A stretch of DNA of 64,000 nucleotides. It comes from Silicimonas sp. (GTDB lineage Bacteria; Pseudomonadota; Alphaproteobacteria; Rhodobacterales; Rhodobacteraceae). Position 1 is the first letter of the stretch; every line of letters starts with the position of its first letter. The position numbers were made by a program, and so were the translations under genes. This document shows, one piece after another, positions 35,234 through 45,087 of this stretch. A model generated the notes under the pieces. The model did no database searches. It was not told the DNA's origin and worked only from the letters and a program-made list of their open reading frames with translations. The stretch spans positions 1-64,000 of the forward strand of contig JABDJO010000074.1 of the NCBI GenBank assembly GCA_013002465.1, written 5' to 3'.

Positions 35234-36099
35234 TACTGGGGCTCTGACATCGCCCAATCCCAGTACATCTCGCGCACACGCCGCGTGACCGGCCCAGGTT
35301 GATATTGTGTGCCGTCAAATTCGGTGATCGCGGTCACCTTGTTCATATTACCCGACATGAACACTTCGTCGGCTGTTCGAAAGTCTTCGAAGGTCAGAAC
35401 CTTTTCGGTCACGGGCGTACCGTCCTTGGACAGGTTGACCATGTGCCGCGCGCGTGTGATGCCGGCCAGAAATGTGCCGTTCGCTGCGGGAGTCATCACT
35501 TCGCCATCCCGAACCATGAAAATGTTGGCGGTGGCCGTTTCGGCGACATTTCCCATGGCGTCGGCGACCAGAGCGTTCGGATAACCCTTGGCACGAGCTT
35601 CGGCCAACATGCGTGCATTATTCGGATAAAGGCAACCCGCCTTGGCGTTCACGACCGAACTTTCCAGAACAGGCCTGCGAAAGCGGGTGGTCGTCAGGGT
35701 GACGGCGGCGTCCGAAGGCGCCATGGCTTTTTCTTCCAGACAGATTGCAAACCTGGTGGAATCGGAAACCGGGATAATGGCCGTGTCATCCCCATCGGCG
35801 GCCCAGTACATCGGGCGGATGTACACCGCAGCGGTCCAGTCGAAGGTTTTCAGGCCCTCCCAGACAAGTGCCACGATTTCATCGACAGTATGGTTCGGGA
35901 ACAGCATAAGCGCCTTGGCCGACCGGTTGACGCGTTCGCAATGCGCCCGCAAGTCGGGGGCCACACCATCGAAATACCGCGCGCCATCGAAGACGCCTGA
36001 CCCCAACCACGCGCCGTGATCGGCCGCCCGCATGATCGGAACGTCACCATCATGCCAGGTGCCGTTGAAATAGGTGCGGATGTTGCTGCCAAAGGCCAT
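35233..36099 (-). CDS. ilvE: Branched-chain amino acid aminotransferase (class IV PLP)
   Basis: The 288-residue enzyme transfers amino groups between glutamate and the keto acids of Leu, Ile and Val. Class IV features are [17 protein letters not shown], the catalytic Lys in [16 protein letters not shown], and [13 protein letters not shown]-like text at [16 protein letters not shown]. Family members also include D-amino-acid transaminase and aminodeoxychorismate lyase, but the overall sequence fits BCAT best. GGAGC precedes the start. Confidence 0.88.
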   Translation of the reverse strand: MAFGSNIRTYFNGTWHDGDVPIMRAADHGAWLGSGVFDGARYFDGVAPDLRAHCERVNRSAKALMLFPNHTVDEIVALVWEGLKTFDWTAAVYIRPMYWAADGDDTAIIPVSDSTRFAICLEEKAMAPSDAAVTLTTTRFRRPVLESSVVNAKAGCLYPNNARMLAEARAKGYPNALVADAMGNVAETATANIFMVRDGEVMTPAANGTFLAGITRARHMVNLSKDGTPVTEKVLTFEDFRTADEVFMSGNMNKVTAITEFDGTQYQPGPVTRRVREMYWDWAMSEPQ

Positions 36100-36214
36100 G
36101 AGCGGCTCCTTTCAGCGCCAGACCCTAGGCGGCACGGACAGGCAGGTCCAGAGTCGACTTTCGCAAGCGTGTCTCGCTGTAGCGAACTCAGAATTAAAAG
36201 GAACTGACTGCCGC

Positions 36215-36412
36215 TCAATAATGCGGTGGACGCTCGTCCCCCAGGACCACGCCACCCGAATTTTCCGCCTCGCGCGCCGCTTCGCGTTCAAGCAGCATCC
36301 GGACCTTCGCCGTCAGATCGTCGATCTCGCCCGCCTGGCGCGCCACCACCTCATTCAACTCGTCGGTCAATCGTTCCAGATGCGCCAGTCTCTCTTCGAT
36401 TTTCTCGCTCAT
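36215..36412 (-). CDS. slyX: SlyX family protein
   Basis: The 65-residue product is a short coiled coil ([37 protein letters not shown]) ending in the family C-terminal PPHY. The function is unknown. The ATG at 36412 follows AGGAGGACAGGT, a strong ribosome site. It is divergent from hisS. Confidence 0.9.
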   Translation of the reverse strand: MSEKIEERLAHLERLTDELNEVVARQAGEIDDLTAKVRMLLEREAAREAENSGGVVLGDERPPHY

Positions 36413-36481
36413 ACCTGTCCTCCTTGCCCCCCCTTGCCCCACGGGCTAAACCCGCGCGCGACCAGACCCGAGGGAAGGCCC

Positions 36482-37978
36482 ATGGCCAAAACCAAAAAGA
36501 CACCACGCCCCAAGGCGGAAACGCCGAAAGGTTTCCGCGACTATTTCGGCCGCGATGTCGCCGAACGCAAGGACATGCTGGATGCCATCGCCCGTGTTTA
36601 TCACCTTTACGGGTTCGAAGCGCTGGAATCCTCGGCCGTGGAAACGGTTGAGGCCCTTGGGAAGTTCCTTCCCGACGTGGATCGCCCGAATGAAGGGGTA
36701 TTTGCCTGGGAGGAAGACAACGACTGGCTGGCGCTGCGCTATGATCTGACGGCCCCTCTGGCGCGTGTCTATGCCCAGCACCGCAACGATTTGCCGACGC
36801 CCTATCGGCGCTATGCCATGGGTCCGGTCTGGCGCAACGAAAAGCCCGGGCCAGGGCGATTTCGTCAGTTTTATCAATGCGATGCGGATACGGTCGGGAC
36901 CGCTTCGGTAGCAGCAGATGCCGAAATATGCATGATGCTCGCCGATGCGCTGGAGGCGGTTGGCATCGAGCGCGGGGATTATGTGATCCGGGTGAACAAC
37001 CGGAAGGTGCTGAACGGGGTGCTGGAGGTTGCCGGGATTGTCGAAGACGACGAGCGGACGCGCGGGATTGTTCTGAGGGCGATTGACAAGCTGGATCGGC
37101 TGGGGCCGGACGGTGTGCGTGCCTTGTTGGGGAAGGGGCGGAAAGACGAGAGCGGGGACTACACAGAGGGCGCGGGGCTCGATCACGGCGCAATTGCGAT
37201 GATATTGGCCTTTGCGCGACCAGATTCAGGGCCATCCGGATTCGTTATGAAGAATGACAGCGGAGATGCTTTGGACATGTCTCTGCGTGAAATCTGTATG
37301 CGAACAGCTGTAGGCCTCGCGGGTCTCGAAGAACTGAACGATATCGAAAGGTTAGTCCGACGTGCGGGCTACGGTCCCGACCGCATCGTCATCGACCCCT
37401 CCGTCGTCCGCGGCCTCGGCTACTACACCGGCCCCGTCTTCGAAGCCGAACTGACCTTCGAGATCACCGACGAGAAGGGCCGCCCGCGCCAGTTCGGTTC
37501 GGTGGCGGGTGGCGGACGCTACGACGATCTGGTCAAGCGCTTCACCGGCCAGGCCGTACCTGCGACCGGCATTTCCATCGGGGTCGACCGTTTGTTGGCC
37601 GCGCTCCGAGCCAAGGGTCAACTGCAGGGCGATGGCACCGGCCCCGTTGTGGTAACCGTCATGGATCGCGACCGGATGGCGGACTATCAGGCGATGGCAG
37701 CCGAGTTGCGTGCCGCCGGCATCCGGGCGGAAGTCTATCTCGGAAACCCCAAGAACTTCGGCAACCAGTTGAAATACGCCGATAAACGCGGTTCTCCGTT
37801 GGCGATCATCCAGGGGTCCGACGAAGCCGAGCGTGGAGTGGTTCAGATCAAGGACCTGGTTCTGGGGGCCAAGATCGCCGAAACCGCGACCCTTGAGGAA
37901 TGGAAAGATCAACCCGCGCAGTTTGAGTGTTCACGCGCTGATCTTCTTGCACGGGTGCAGGAGCGTCTTCAGAGGTGA
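36482..37978 (+). CDS. hisS: Histidyl-tRNA synthetase HisS
   Basis: This class II aminoacyl-tRNA synthetase is 498 residues long. [12 protein letters not shown] opens the catalytic core. Motif 2 is [29 protein letters not shown]. The histidine-specific segment [14 protein letters not shown] and motif 3 ([13 protein letters not shown]) follow, and the C-terminal anticodon-binding domain ends the protein. The ATG at 36482 is chosen because the in-frame upstream extension reads through slyX antisense. Its stop overlaps hisZ (GTGA). Confidence 0.96.
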   Translation: MAKTKKTPRPKAETPKGFRDYFGRDVAERKDMLDAIARVYHLYGFEALESSAVETVEALGKFLPDVDRPNEGVFAWEEDNDWLALRYDLTAPLARVYAQHRNDLPTPYRRYAMGPVWRNEKPGPGRFRQFYQCDADTVGTASVAADAEICMMLADALEAVGIERGDYVIRVNNRKVLNGVLEVAGIVEDDERTRGIVLRAIDKLDRLGPDGVRALLGKGRKDESGDYTEGAGLDHGAIAMILAFARPDSGPSGFVMKNDSGDALDMSLREICMRTAVGLAGLEELNDIERLVRRAGYGPDRIVIDPSVVRGLGYYTGPVFEAELTFEITDEKGRPRQFGSVAGGGRYDDLVKRFTGQAVPATGISIGVDRLLAALRAKGQLQGDGTGPVVVTVMDRDRMADYQAMAAELRAAGIRAEVYLGNPKNFGNQLKYADKRGSPLAIIQGSDEAERGVVQIKDLVLGAKIAETATLEEWKDQPAQFECSRADLLARVQERLQR

Positions 37979-39036
37979 GCGACAAGTCCGACATTCGGGC
38001 CGAAGCGAACCGTCTTCAAAGCCTGTTCGAAGCACGCGGGGCGGAGGTTTTCGAGACCGACATCCTCCAACCAGCCGGGGCGCTTCTGGATTTGTACGGC
38101 GAAGACATCCGGGCCCGCGCGTTTGTCACCCAGGATCCGCTGCGCGGCGAGATGATGCTGAGGCCGGATTTCACCGTGCCGCTGGTGCAGCGACATATGC
38201 AGGGCGCGCGGGGCGAGGCGCGCTATGCCTATGCAGGCGAAGTCTTTCGACGTCAGGAGGCAGACCCGGAACGCAAGGCAGAGTACCTGCAGGTCGGTTT
38301 CGAGCTTTTCAATGGCCCTGCCGCCCACGAAGCGGACGCCGAGGTGTTCGCGACCATCGCGAGGATACTGGCCCCTTTGGGTCTTCGGGCCGCGATTGGG
38401 GACATTGGTTTGTTGCGTGCAGCGGTTGACGGGTTGAACACCAGCGAAGCGCGAAAATCCGCGCTACTGCACCATCTGTGGCGGCCCGGCCGCTTCCGAT
38501 CGCTGCTCGGGCAATTCTGCGAGGCCAAACGTGTCGCTTCCCCAATCGCGCCATCAGGCGCAGCCGCCGAAGTTGGCTTAAGAACCCGGGCCGAGGTCGA
38601 GGCACGCCTGGCTGCCTTGGCGTCGGATCAGCAAACCCCGCCGCTGGACTCCACGGCGGTCGACGCCATCGACGCCTTGCTGTCGGTGCGGGACAAGGCA
38701 CCAATGGCCGTCACGCATCTGACCGATATCGCAAAGGATTTGCCCGCTATCCGTGATCGCGTCACGACATTGTCCCGGCGGTTCGATGCCCTGGGCGCCT
38801 TGGACGTTGATGTCGATCAGTTGGATTTCGAAGGAAGCTATGGCCGCACCTCGCTGGAGTATTATGACGGTTTCGTCTTCGGTTTCTATGCCGATGCCCG
38901 TCCCGATCTTCCTCCGGTTGCTACGGGCGGACGCTATGATGCCCTGACCCGGGCGATCGGTGGCGGTCGCGGCGTTCCCGCCGTCGGAGGGGTCATACGG
39001 CCCGGTCTCACCACATTGCTGGGAGGCGCGCCATGA
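37975..39036 (+). CDS. hisZ: ATP phosphoribosyltransferase regulatory subunit HisZ
   Basis: HisZ is the catalytically dead HisRS paralogue that makes the short form of HisG active and histidine-sensitive. The 353-residue product has a class II synthetase core ([45 protein letters not shown]) but lacks the anticodon-binding domain. The GTG start overlaps the hisS TGA, and its own stop overlaps hisG (ATGA). Confidence 0.94.
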   Translation: MSDKSDIRAEANRLQSLFEARGAEVFETDILQPAGALLDLYGEDIRARAFVTQDPLRGEMMLRPDFTVPLVQRHMQGARGEARYAYAGEVFRRQEADPERKAEYLQVGFELFNGPAAHEADAEVFATIARILAPLGLRAAIGDIGLLRAAVDGLNTSEARKSALLHHLWRPGRFRSLLGQFCEAKRVASPIAPSGAAAEVGLRTRAEVEARLAALASDQQTPPLDSTAVDAIDALLSVRDKAPMAVTHLTDIAKDLPAIRDRVTTLSRRFDALGALDVDVDQLDFEGSYGRTSLEYYDGFVFGFYADARPDLPPVATGGRYDALTRAIGGGRGVPAVGGVIRPGLTTLLGGAP

Positions 39037-39728
39037 CCTTGAGGCTGGGCGTACCTTCCAAGGGCCGGTTGATGGAAAAAACTTTTGCCTGGTTCGGAGA
39101 CAGGGGCGTCACCTTGGGCTTGTCAGGCGGATCGCGCGAATACGCTGGCCGGGTCGACGGCGCCGACGGTGTCGAACTTGTCCTGCTGGCCGCCGGTGAA
39201 ATTCCGCGCGAACTTGCCGCCGGGCGCATTCATCTTGGCGTTACTGGTACCGATATGGTGCGCGAACGGCTTGCCCTTTGGGACACAAGGGTTTCGTCCA
39301 TAAAGACCCTGGGCTTCGGAGCCGCCGATCTGGTGATAGCCGTGCCCGATTTTTGGGTCGACGTCACAACGCTTGACGATCTCGACCAGGTGGCACGCGA
39401 CTTTCGCCAGGCCCACGGCCATCGCCTGCGCATCGCCACCAAGTATCACCGTCTGATCCGAGAGTTTCTGCGCGACCACGGTGTCGCGGATTATCAGCTT
39501 GTCGACAGTCAGGGCGCCACCGAAGGCACGGTAAAGAACCTTACGGCTGAAGCAATTGCTGACATCACCTCGACCGGCGAAACACTGCGCGCAAATCACC
39601 TCAGGATACTCAACGACGGGCTGGTCCTGTCTTCTGAGGCAACGCTTTACAAAACCCGTGCGGAAGTCTGGGATATGTCAGCCCAAGGCCATTGGACAGC
39701 GCTGCAAAAAAAACTCGGGTTGGTCTAG
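39033..39728 (+). CDS. hisG: ATP phosphoribosyltransferase, short form HisG
   Basis: HisG catalyses the first committed step of histidine biosynthesis, joining ATP and PRPP. The 231-residue protein is the short form without the C-terminal regulatory domain, matching the presence of hisZ directly upstream. Visible features are LGVPSKGRLMEKT at the N terminus and the PRPP-loop region VDSQGATEGTVKNL. Confidence 0.96.
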   Translation: MTLRLGVPSKGRLMEKTFAWFGDRGVTLGLSGGSREYAGRVDGADGVELVLLAAGEIPRELAAGRIHLGVTGTDMVRERLALWDTRVSSIKTLGFGAADLVIAVPDFWVDVTTLDDLDQVARDFRQAHGHRLRIATKYHRLIREFLRDHGVADYQLVDSQGATEGTVKNLTAEAIADITSTGETLRANHLRILNDGLVLSSEATLYKTRAEVWDMSAQGHWTALQKKLGLV

Positions 39729-39750
39729 CGTCGTAAATTGGCGAATTCGT

Positions 39751-39813
39751 CGTTCTTCTTGGTTCAAATATCCCGGGGGAGGCGCGCATCGCGCGACGGG
39801 GGCAGAGCCCCCC
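39751..39813. repeat. Intergenic palindromic repeat (REP-like), copy 2
   Basis: GTTCTTCTTGGTTCAAATA leads into TCCCGGGGG, then a CGCGC-ATCG-CGCG type hairpin and the conserved GGGGGC-AGA-GCCCCC hairpin. It matches copy 1 (2499-2587) in the leader, the CCGGGG box and the GGGGCAGAGCCCC stem, while the first stem differs in sequence but keeps its pairing. It lies just after hisG and may also act as its terminator. Confidence 0.75.
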
Positions 39814-39870
39814 AGTTGCGGATGTTGAACTGCGTGAAACCTTCCGGAATCGTGATACCTTAGGCCAGCT

Positions 39871-40299
39871 TCAACGCACGCCAATGTCCGACAGGGCCGC
39901 CGACAGGCTGGGGGGAAGGTCGTCATTGGCACGGCCCCGCGGCAAGTCTATGGGCGCGTTTCGTGCCTCAAGATACCGCCAGCCCTGGAACGGGCGGCGC
40001 AGTGCCGTGGCGGTGCGGATAATCTCAGGGTTCAGAACGATGGCGCAGCGACGGATGCCGTCGCCGGTGTCGACCTCATCCAGCCGGACGATGCGTTGCC
40101 GGGCCTGGATCGCCCCCTTGATCACCCAATAGATCGACCCACCCTTCAGCAGTTCGGCTTCGCGTTTCGGCCACATCCGGGTGATATGGCGTGGCAAGCC
40201 GTCCGGCCCCTGGGCGCGCGGCGTTGCCTGCCAGACTTTCAGAGTGTCCACGCTTTCGGTGCCAACGCTCAGTTTGATCAGGTGTAGCGAGTTATCCAC
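39871..40299 (-). CDS. DUF1489 family protein
   Basis: The 142-residue product matches the alphaproteobacterial DUF1489 family from memory: LHLIKLSVGTESVDTLKVWQ opens it, followed by HITRMWPKREAELLKGGSIYWVIKG and FQGWRYLEARNAPID. No function is known. The start is GTG at 40299 with GGGGA eight bases upstream. It converges on hisG and is divergent from nrdJ. Confidence 0.85.
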   Translation of the reverse strand: MDNSLHLIKLSVGTESVDTLKVWQATPRAQGPDGLPRHITRMWPKREAELLKGGSIYWVIKGAIQARQRIVRLDEVDTGDGIRRCAIVLNPEIIRTATALRRPFQGWRYLEARNAPIDLPRGRANDDLPPSLSAALSDIGVR

Positions 40300-40391
40300 A
40301 GAATCATCCCCAGGTCACACCCCATATGGTAGCCCATTGCCCGCGGGCTGCAACGTGTTGTAGATTGAGTGCCTATTTCCGAGGATTCGAA

Positions 40392-42659
40392 ATGACCCGC
40401 TTCGCAGCAAAGATCGCGGAACAGATCTGGGATATGAAATATCGGCTGAAAGAAGCCGATGGCACGCCCGTGGATGTATCCGTCGAGGACACCTGGCGTC
40501 GAATCGCCCGCGAGCTGGCCGAAGGCGAAACGGATCCCGTTCTGTGGGAGAACAAGTTCTATGGCGCGCTTGAGGACTTCCGCTTTCTGCCTGCCGGTCG
40601 GATCGTCGCCGGGGCCGGAACAGACCGTGCGGTGACGCTTTTCAACTGCTTTGTCATGGGCACCATACCTGACAGCATGGGCGGCATTTTCGAGAACTTG
40701 AAAGAAGCCGCCCTGACAATGCAGCAAGGCGGTGGCATTGGCTATGATTTCTCGACAATCCGCCCGAAGGGCGCCGACGTAAAAGGCGTGGCGGCGGATG
40801 CGAGCGGCCCCCTGAGTTTCATGGATGTCTGGGACGCCATGTGCCGCACGATCATGTCGGCGGGTTCGCGGCGGGGTGCGATGATGGCGACGCTTCGTTG
40901 CGATCACCCGGATATCGAGGAATTCATTTCGGCTAAATCCGATGCTGCACGGCTTAGAAATTTCAATGTCTCGGTTCTGGTCACCGATGCATTCATGGAA
41001 GCTGTGAAGGCGGACGGTCCGTGGGATCTGCAGTTTGAGGGGCGCGTCTATCACACCGTAGACGCGCGCGATCTCTGGAACAGGATCATGCGCGCCACCT
41101 TTGATTATGCCGAACCCGGCGTGATCTTCATCGACCGTATCAACGCGATGAACAACCTCGCCTACGCCGAAACAATAGCCGCCACCAACCCCTGCGGCGA
41201 GCAACCTCTGCCGCCCTATGGTGCCTGCCTGTTGGGCTCGATCAACCTGGCGCGCCTTGTGCCCAACCCCTTCGAGGACGACGCAGCACTCGACGAAGAA
41301 GCCTTGGACGAACTTGTTACCACAGCCATTCGCATGATGGATAATGTTGTCGATGCATCAAAGTTCCCACTTGAGGCACAGGCCCGCGAAGCGGCGGCCA
41401 AGCGGCGGATCGGGCTTGGAGTCACGGGGCTTGCGGACGCTCTTTTGATGGTCGGCGCGCGCTACGGATCGGAAGAAGCGGCGCGCCTGACCTCGCGCTG
41501 GTTGAAACGTCTTTCCCGCGCCGCATACCTGGCCTCGGCGCAACTGGCGTCCGAAAAAGGCGCCTTTCCGCTCTTTGACGCCGAGGCGTATCTGGCCAGC
41601 GGATCGTTGCAACAGATGGACGACGACGTGCGCGAGGCCATCCGCTCAAATGGTATCAGAAATGCCCTTCTGACTTCGATCGCCCCCACTGGCACCATCA
41701 GTCTTTATGCGGGCAACGTCAGTTCTGGGATCGAGCCGGTCTTTGCCTATGCCTATACGCGCAAGGTGCTGCAGAAAGATGGCAATCGCACCGAGGAAGA
41801 GGTCGTCGATTACGCCGTTCAAATGTGGCGCGACAAGTTCGGCGACGCGGAGTTGCCGGACCATTTTGTGAACGCCCAGACCCTGACGCCCGCTGACCAT
41901 GTTCGGATGCAGGCGGCGGCACAGGAATGGGTGGATTCCTCGATCTCAAAGACCATCAACTGCCCCGAAGACATCAGTTTCGAGGATTTCAAGGATGTCT
42001 ACATGCAGGCCTATGAGACAGGTTGCAAAGGCTGCACGACTTACCGGCCGAACGCGGTGACAGGGTCGGTCCTGGCCGTCAGTGAAGCCGCCGAACCGCC
42101 GATGCGGGATGCACCCGTCCATGACGGCGAGGTGGTCTATATCGCCGAACCCCTCGACCGCCCGCAAACCCTGGAAGGCAATACCTACAAACTGAAGTGG
42201 CCCGACAGTGAGCATGCAATTTATATCACGATCAATGACATCATTCACGGCGGACGGCGCCAACCCTTTGAAGTTTTCATCAATTCCAAGAACATGGAGC
42301 ATTTTGCCTGGACGGTGGCACTAACCCGGATGATCTCGGCGGTGTTCCGGCGGGGTGGGGATGTGTCATTTGTGGTTGAAGAATTGAAAGCGGTCTTCGA
42401 TCCGCGCGGCGGGGCCTGGATGAACGGCAAATATGTGCCCTCGATTCTTGCGGCAATCGGCGGCGTCATCGAGCGCCACTTGATCGCCATCGGCTTTATC
42501 GACGGCGAAGGTATGGGGTTGAAGTCGGACCCACAGGCGCAGGTGGTGAACCTTGGTGACAATCCGGGACCAGCCTGCCCGAACTGCGGTCAGTTTGGCA
42601 TGCAGATGATCGAAGGCTGCATGACCTGCCCGAATTGCGGGCATTCAAAGTGTGGGTGA
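40392..42659 (+). CDS. nrdJ: Adenosylcobalamin-dependent (class II) ribonucleotide reductase NrdJ
   Basis: This enzyme makes deoxyribonucleotides with coenzyme B12 and does not need oxygen. The 755-residue product has the active-site Cys C86 (LFNCFVMG), the thiyl-radical segment N266-P-C268-G-E270-QPL, the finger-loop region, and a C-terminal zinc-ribbon-like tail (CPNCGQFGMQ; CMTCPNCGHSKCG) that supplies the shuttle cysteines. The ATG at 40392 is chosen by homology. I see no B12 riboswitch in the 92 bases upstream. Confidence 0.95.
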   Translation: MTRFAAKIAEQIWDMKYRLKEADGTPVDVSVEDTWRRIARELAEGETDPVLWENKFYGALEDFRFLPAGRIVAGAGTDRAVTLFNCFVMGTIPDSMGGIFENLKEAALTMQQGGGIGYDFSTIRPKGADVKGVAADASGPLSFMDVWDAMCRTIMSAGSRRGAMMATLRCDHPDIEEFISAKSDAARLRNFNVSVLVTDAFMEAVKADGPWDLQFEGRVYHTVDARDLWNRIMRATFDYAEPGVIFIDRINAMNNLAYAETIAATNPCGEQPLPPYGACLLGSINLARLVPNPFEDDAALDEEALDELVTTAIRMMDNVVDASKFPLEAQAREAAAKRRIGLGVTGLADALLMVGARYGSEEAARLTSRWLKRLSRAAYLASAQLASEKGAFPLFDAEAYLASGSLQQMDDDVREAIRSNGIRNALLTSIAPTGTISLYAGNVSSGIEPVFAYAYTRKVLQKDGNRTEEEVVDYAVQMWRDKFGDAELPDHFVNAQTLTPADHVRMQAAAQEWVDSSISKTINCPEDISFEDFKDVYMQAYETGCKGCTTYRPNAVTGSVLAVSEAAEPPMRDAPVHDGEVVYIAEPLDRPQTLEGNTYKLKWPDSEHAIYITINDIIHGGRRQPFEVFINSKNMEHFAWTVALTRMISAVFRRGGDVSFVVEELKAVFDPRGGAWMNGKYVPSILAAIGGVIERHLIAIGFIDGEGMGLKSDPQAQVVNLGDNPGPACPNCGQFGMQMIEGCMTCPNCGHSKCG

Positions 42660-42947
42660 GGCGCCCACTGATAACAAGATACCCATCTCCGAACCCGGTG
42701 CGAAGCAGTAGACCCCGGTGTATGTCGCCGAACTTTGGTCCTTAGGAACGCGTCGGGCGAAGGACGGCCTAGTGGTGCATGCTTTCTAACGCACAACATA
42801 TGCGACGGCGAACGCGCCAGAGCAGCCCACTGTTGCGCCAGAGACTCACTCCATAAGCGGCGCTAATTTGGCAGCCAATTCGATTTGCTCCTCACGCGTT
42901 CCGCGTTAACCTTTTGCCAACGATAAAAAATATACCGAGGCAGGTAG
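42660..42947. other. Intergenic region between nrdJ and the Hint-domain gene
   Basis: These 288 bases carry no convincing gene on either strand. The last 45 bases are AT-rich (GATAAAAAATATACC) and end with GAGGCAGG before the Hint-gene ATG, so a promoter for that gene is likely here. No clear terminator for nrdJ is visible. Confidence 0.5.
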
Positions 42948-44018
42948 ATGAATATGATGACGGGCCGCAAAGGCACGTTCGTCATTTCCTGGTCGCAGAC
43001 CGAGGTCGCCGGACTTTCCGGCGCGCCGGTTGCGTCGCTCGACGCGGGAGTGACATGGGTTTGGCGGGGCGAGCCGGTTTGCATTGACGGCGCAATTGGC
43101 GGGCCTGCGGGCTATAGCGCACTTGAAAATCATGACATGCATCGTCGACGTGCTGCGTCCAGCGCACGCCGCATTGTGGCGCGCGCGCTGGTAAGCGAAG
43201 GCGTACGAACCCCTTTCGTCGACGATATGGCTGATTTCGATCGCGCTTTCACTGTGACCGACGGTCGCCAGGAGTGGACTGCAACATTGATCGACATGCC
43301 GGAAATCGCGCGCCCGCTCCTGATGTTCAACGGGTCCATGCCGCCCGCAGGCGCGCCGCTTCGGATTGCGACGGGCGTAACCGAACCCGCACTTCCTCAC
43401 CGATTCTCTGAAGGGACCGAAGGAGTTGTGTGCTTTACGCCGGGAACCTGGCTTGAAACGCCAAATGGGCCGCAGCTGGTCGAAGAACTGGTGGCAGGCG
43501 ACAAGATCGTAACAAAGGACAATGGCACAGAATCCATCCTGTGGGTTGGCAGCCGCGACGTCTCTGGCGCGCGGCTTTATGCCATGCCTGACCTCAGGCC
43601 TGTTCGTATCCGTGAGGGGGCCCTTGGGTCTGGTCGCCCTGGCGGCGACCTGATCGTTTCACCCGACCATCGCATGTTGATCGAAGGGCAGGCGGCGCAG
43701 GCCCTTTGGGGCGAGGACGAAGTTCTCATCGCGGCGCGGGACCTGATCAATGGAAAGGGAATAACTCGGGATATGGGCGCAAAATCAGTGACTTACTATC
43801 ATTTGATGTTGCCCTCGCATGAGATCCTGGTGGCCAATGGCGTAGAAACCGAAAGCTTCCACCCGGCCGCCGCCCGTCTCGATGCCATCGAGGAAGAACA
43901 GCGTCAGCGATTGTACGACGTCATGCCCGATTTGGCTTATGATCCGGAAACCTACGGTCCAATGACACGCCGTGCCCTCAGCCGGGCTGAAGCGGCATTA
44001 TTGCCCGCCGCCGCCTGA
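42948..44018 (+). CDS. Hint (hedgehog/intein) domain-containing protein
   Basis: The 356-residue product has an N-terminal region of unknown type (residues about 1-160) and a Hint domain starting at VVCFTPGTWLETPNGPQLVEELVAGDKIVTKDNG, the autoprocessing module of hedgehog and intein proteins. The block-B-like DLIVSPDHRMLIEG is also present. In Rhodobacteraceae such Hint_2 proteins are common and often secreted or adhesion-related; whether this one self-cleaves is unknown. The catalytic Cys of CFTPGT is intact. GAGGCAGG lies directly before the start. Confidence 0.85.
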   Translation: MNMMTGRKGTFVISWSQTEVAGLSGAPVASLDAGVTWVWRGEPVCIDGAIGGPAGYSALENHDMHRRRAASSARRIVARALVSEGVRTPFVDDMADFDRAFTVTDGRQEWTATLIDMPEIARPLLMFNGSMPPAGAPLRIATGVTEPALPHRFSEGTEGVVCFTPGTWLETPNGPQLVEELVAGDKIVTKDNGTESILWVGSRDVSGARLYAMPDLRPVRIREGALGSGRPGGDLIVSPDHRMLIEGQAAQALWGEDEVLIAARDLINGKGITRDMGAKSVTYYHLMLPSHEILVANGVETESFHPAAARLDAIEEEQRQRLYDVMPDLAYDPETYGPMTRRALSRAEAALLPAAA

Positions 44019-44139
44019 TACTCGTTGCGGCAGCATTGCAACAAGCCGATCGCGCCCTCCAAACCAGCAACCATTGCCCTGATTTCGCCCGATTTTTGGG
44101 GAAAGCCTATCAGTAAGAATACGATAGCGAGGGTGCAGA

Positions 44140-45057
44140 ATGCTGGAAATTCCATTTCGGTTGGAATCGGTGCCGGCCGACAAAGCCGACACCGCGATTT
44201 ACGAAATGATCGAAAGGCGCCCTGGGGTAAGCCCCGTTCTTTTGGGTGATGCCGACGTTTTCTCAACCGAATGGGCCGAGCAGGTCGATGAATTTGAAGA
44301 GCCGGAAGATATTCTTGCCGAAGCCAGGTCACTTGATATTGATACGTGGTTTGCCAACCGAATACGAAAGCCTGTGCCTGGAGAGTCAGGCGTTGGAGCG
44401 ACCCGCCGGATTCTGAATGGGGTCCACCGTGTGGCAGCTGTTCCCGTGGATGTCATGCTTCTTCCGGTGCGCGCACTTTCCTGGCCTCTCAGCGGGCATC
44501 GGCCACAGTTTCTCTCCACTTCACCGTTCGAAGAAAGTTCAGCCAAGGAACCGCAGGGTGACTATCTGGTCGATATGTTGCGCACGCAACTCGCTGAACT
44601 GGAAGCGGCGGGTGAAGGGACAGCCGAGGAATTGGCCGAAATTCGCGCTGTTATCGAAGAGATCGCTCTCGAAGGCACCAAGGGTATGTTCCCCGACCCG
44701 GTCGCCTATGTGACGCCGCGGCGTGGTGGGCAGTTGGCCGCAGGTCTGCTGGATACCGCCGAGCCCTGGGAAAGCGCCGCCTGGCTGCAGCATGGCGCCT
44801 ACGCGATCTGTGCGCCCAAAGCTGTCTTCGTGGCCCATTGCCGTTGGCTTTGGCAGCAGCATCGCGCACGTATCATTACCGCCTCCACCGATCATGTGGG
44901 GTTCCAGATGGAGCGCCCGCTTCAATCGCCTGAGGTGGCAGCCGACGTCCTCGACCGCTTCATTGCACTTGGTGCGACCGAGATCAACGCCGACCACCCA
45001 GGCACGGATGGGGCCAGTTTGGTCGGTGCCACGCGATTATGGGTTTGGTGGGACTGA
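44140..45057 (+). CDS. Hypothetical protein, possibly DUF4253-related
   Basis: The 305-residue soluble product has an N-terminal part with RPGVSPVLLGDADVFSTEWAEQVDEFEEPEDILAEARS, which loosely resembles DUF4253 proteins. A middle segment is acidic and helical (MLRTQLAELEAAGEGTAEELAEIRAVIEEIALEG). The C terminus reads HCRWLWQQHRARIITASTDHVGFQMERP and ends LWVWWD. No catalytic motif is recognised. The ATG at 44140 has GAGGGTGCAGA upstream. It converges on the DeoR-family gene. Confidence 0.7.
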   Translation: MLEIPFRLESVPADKADTAIYEMIERRPGVSPVLLGDADVFSTEWAEQVDEFEEPEDILAEARSLDIDTWFANRIRKPVPGESGVGATRRILNGVHRVAAVPVDVMLLPVRALSWPLSGHRPQFLSTSPFEESSAKEPQGDYLVDMLRTQLAELEAAGEGTAEELAEIRAVIEEIALEGTKGMFPDPVAYVTPRRGGQLAAGLLDTAEPWESAAWLQHGAYAICAPKAVFVAHCRWLWQQHRARIITASTDHVGFQMERPLQSPEVAADVLDRFIALGATEINADHPGTDGASLVGATRLWVWWD

Positions 45058-45087
45058 ACGCAGTCGATAGCATTTGTAACTTGCGCT

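Noticed and set aside
40300-40391. Possible B12 riboswitch in front of the B12-dependent nrdJ
   Set aside because: The space is only 92 bases and lacks the conserved B12-box type sequence; too short for a full cobalamin riboswitch.
42680-42735. Text resembling part of 5S rRNA (CCCATCTCCGAACCCGG)
   Set aside because: Only a short central stretch is similar; the flanking helices and overall length of 5S rRNA are missing and there is no rRNA operon nearby.
42906-42934. TTAACC and AATATA as -35/-10 of the Hint gene
   Set aside because: Spacing is good, but the predicted start of transcription would fall inside the ribosome-binding site, so it is not a workable promoter for that start.
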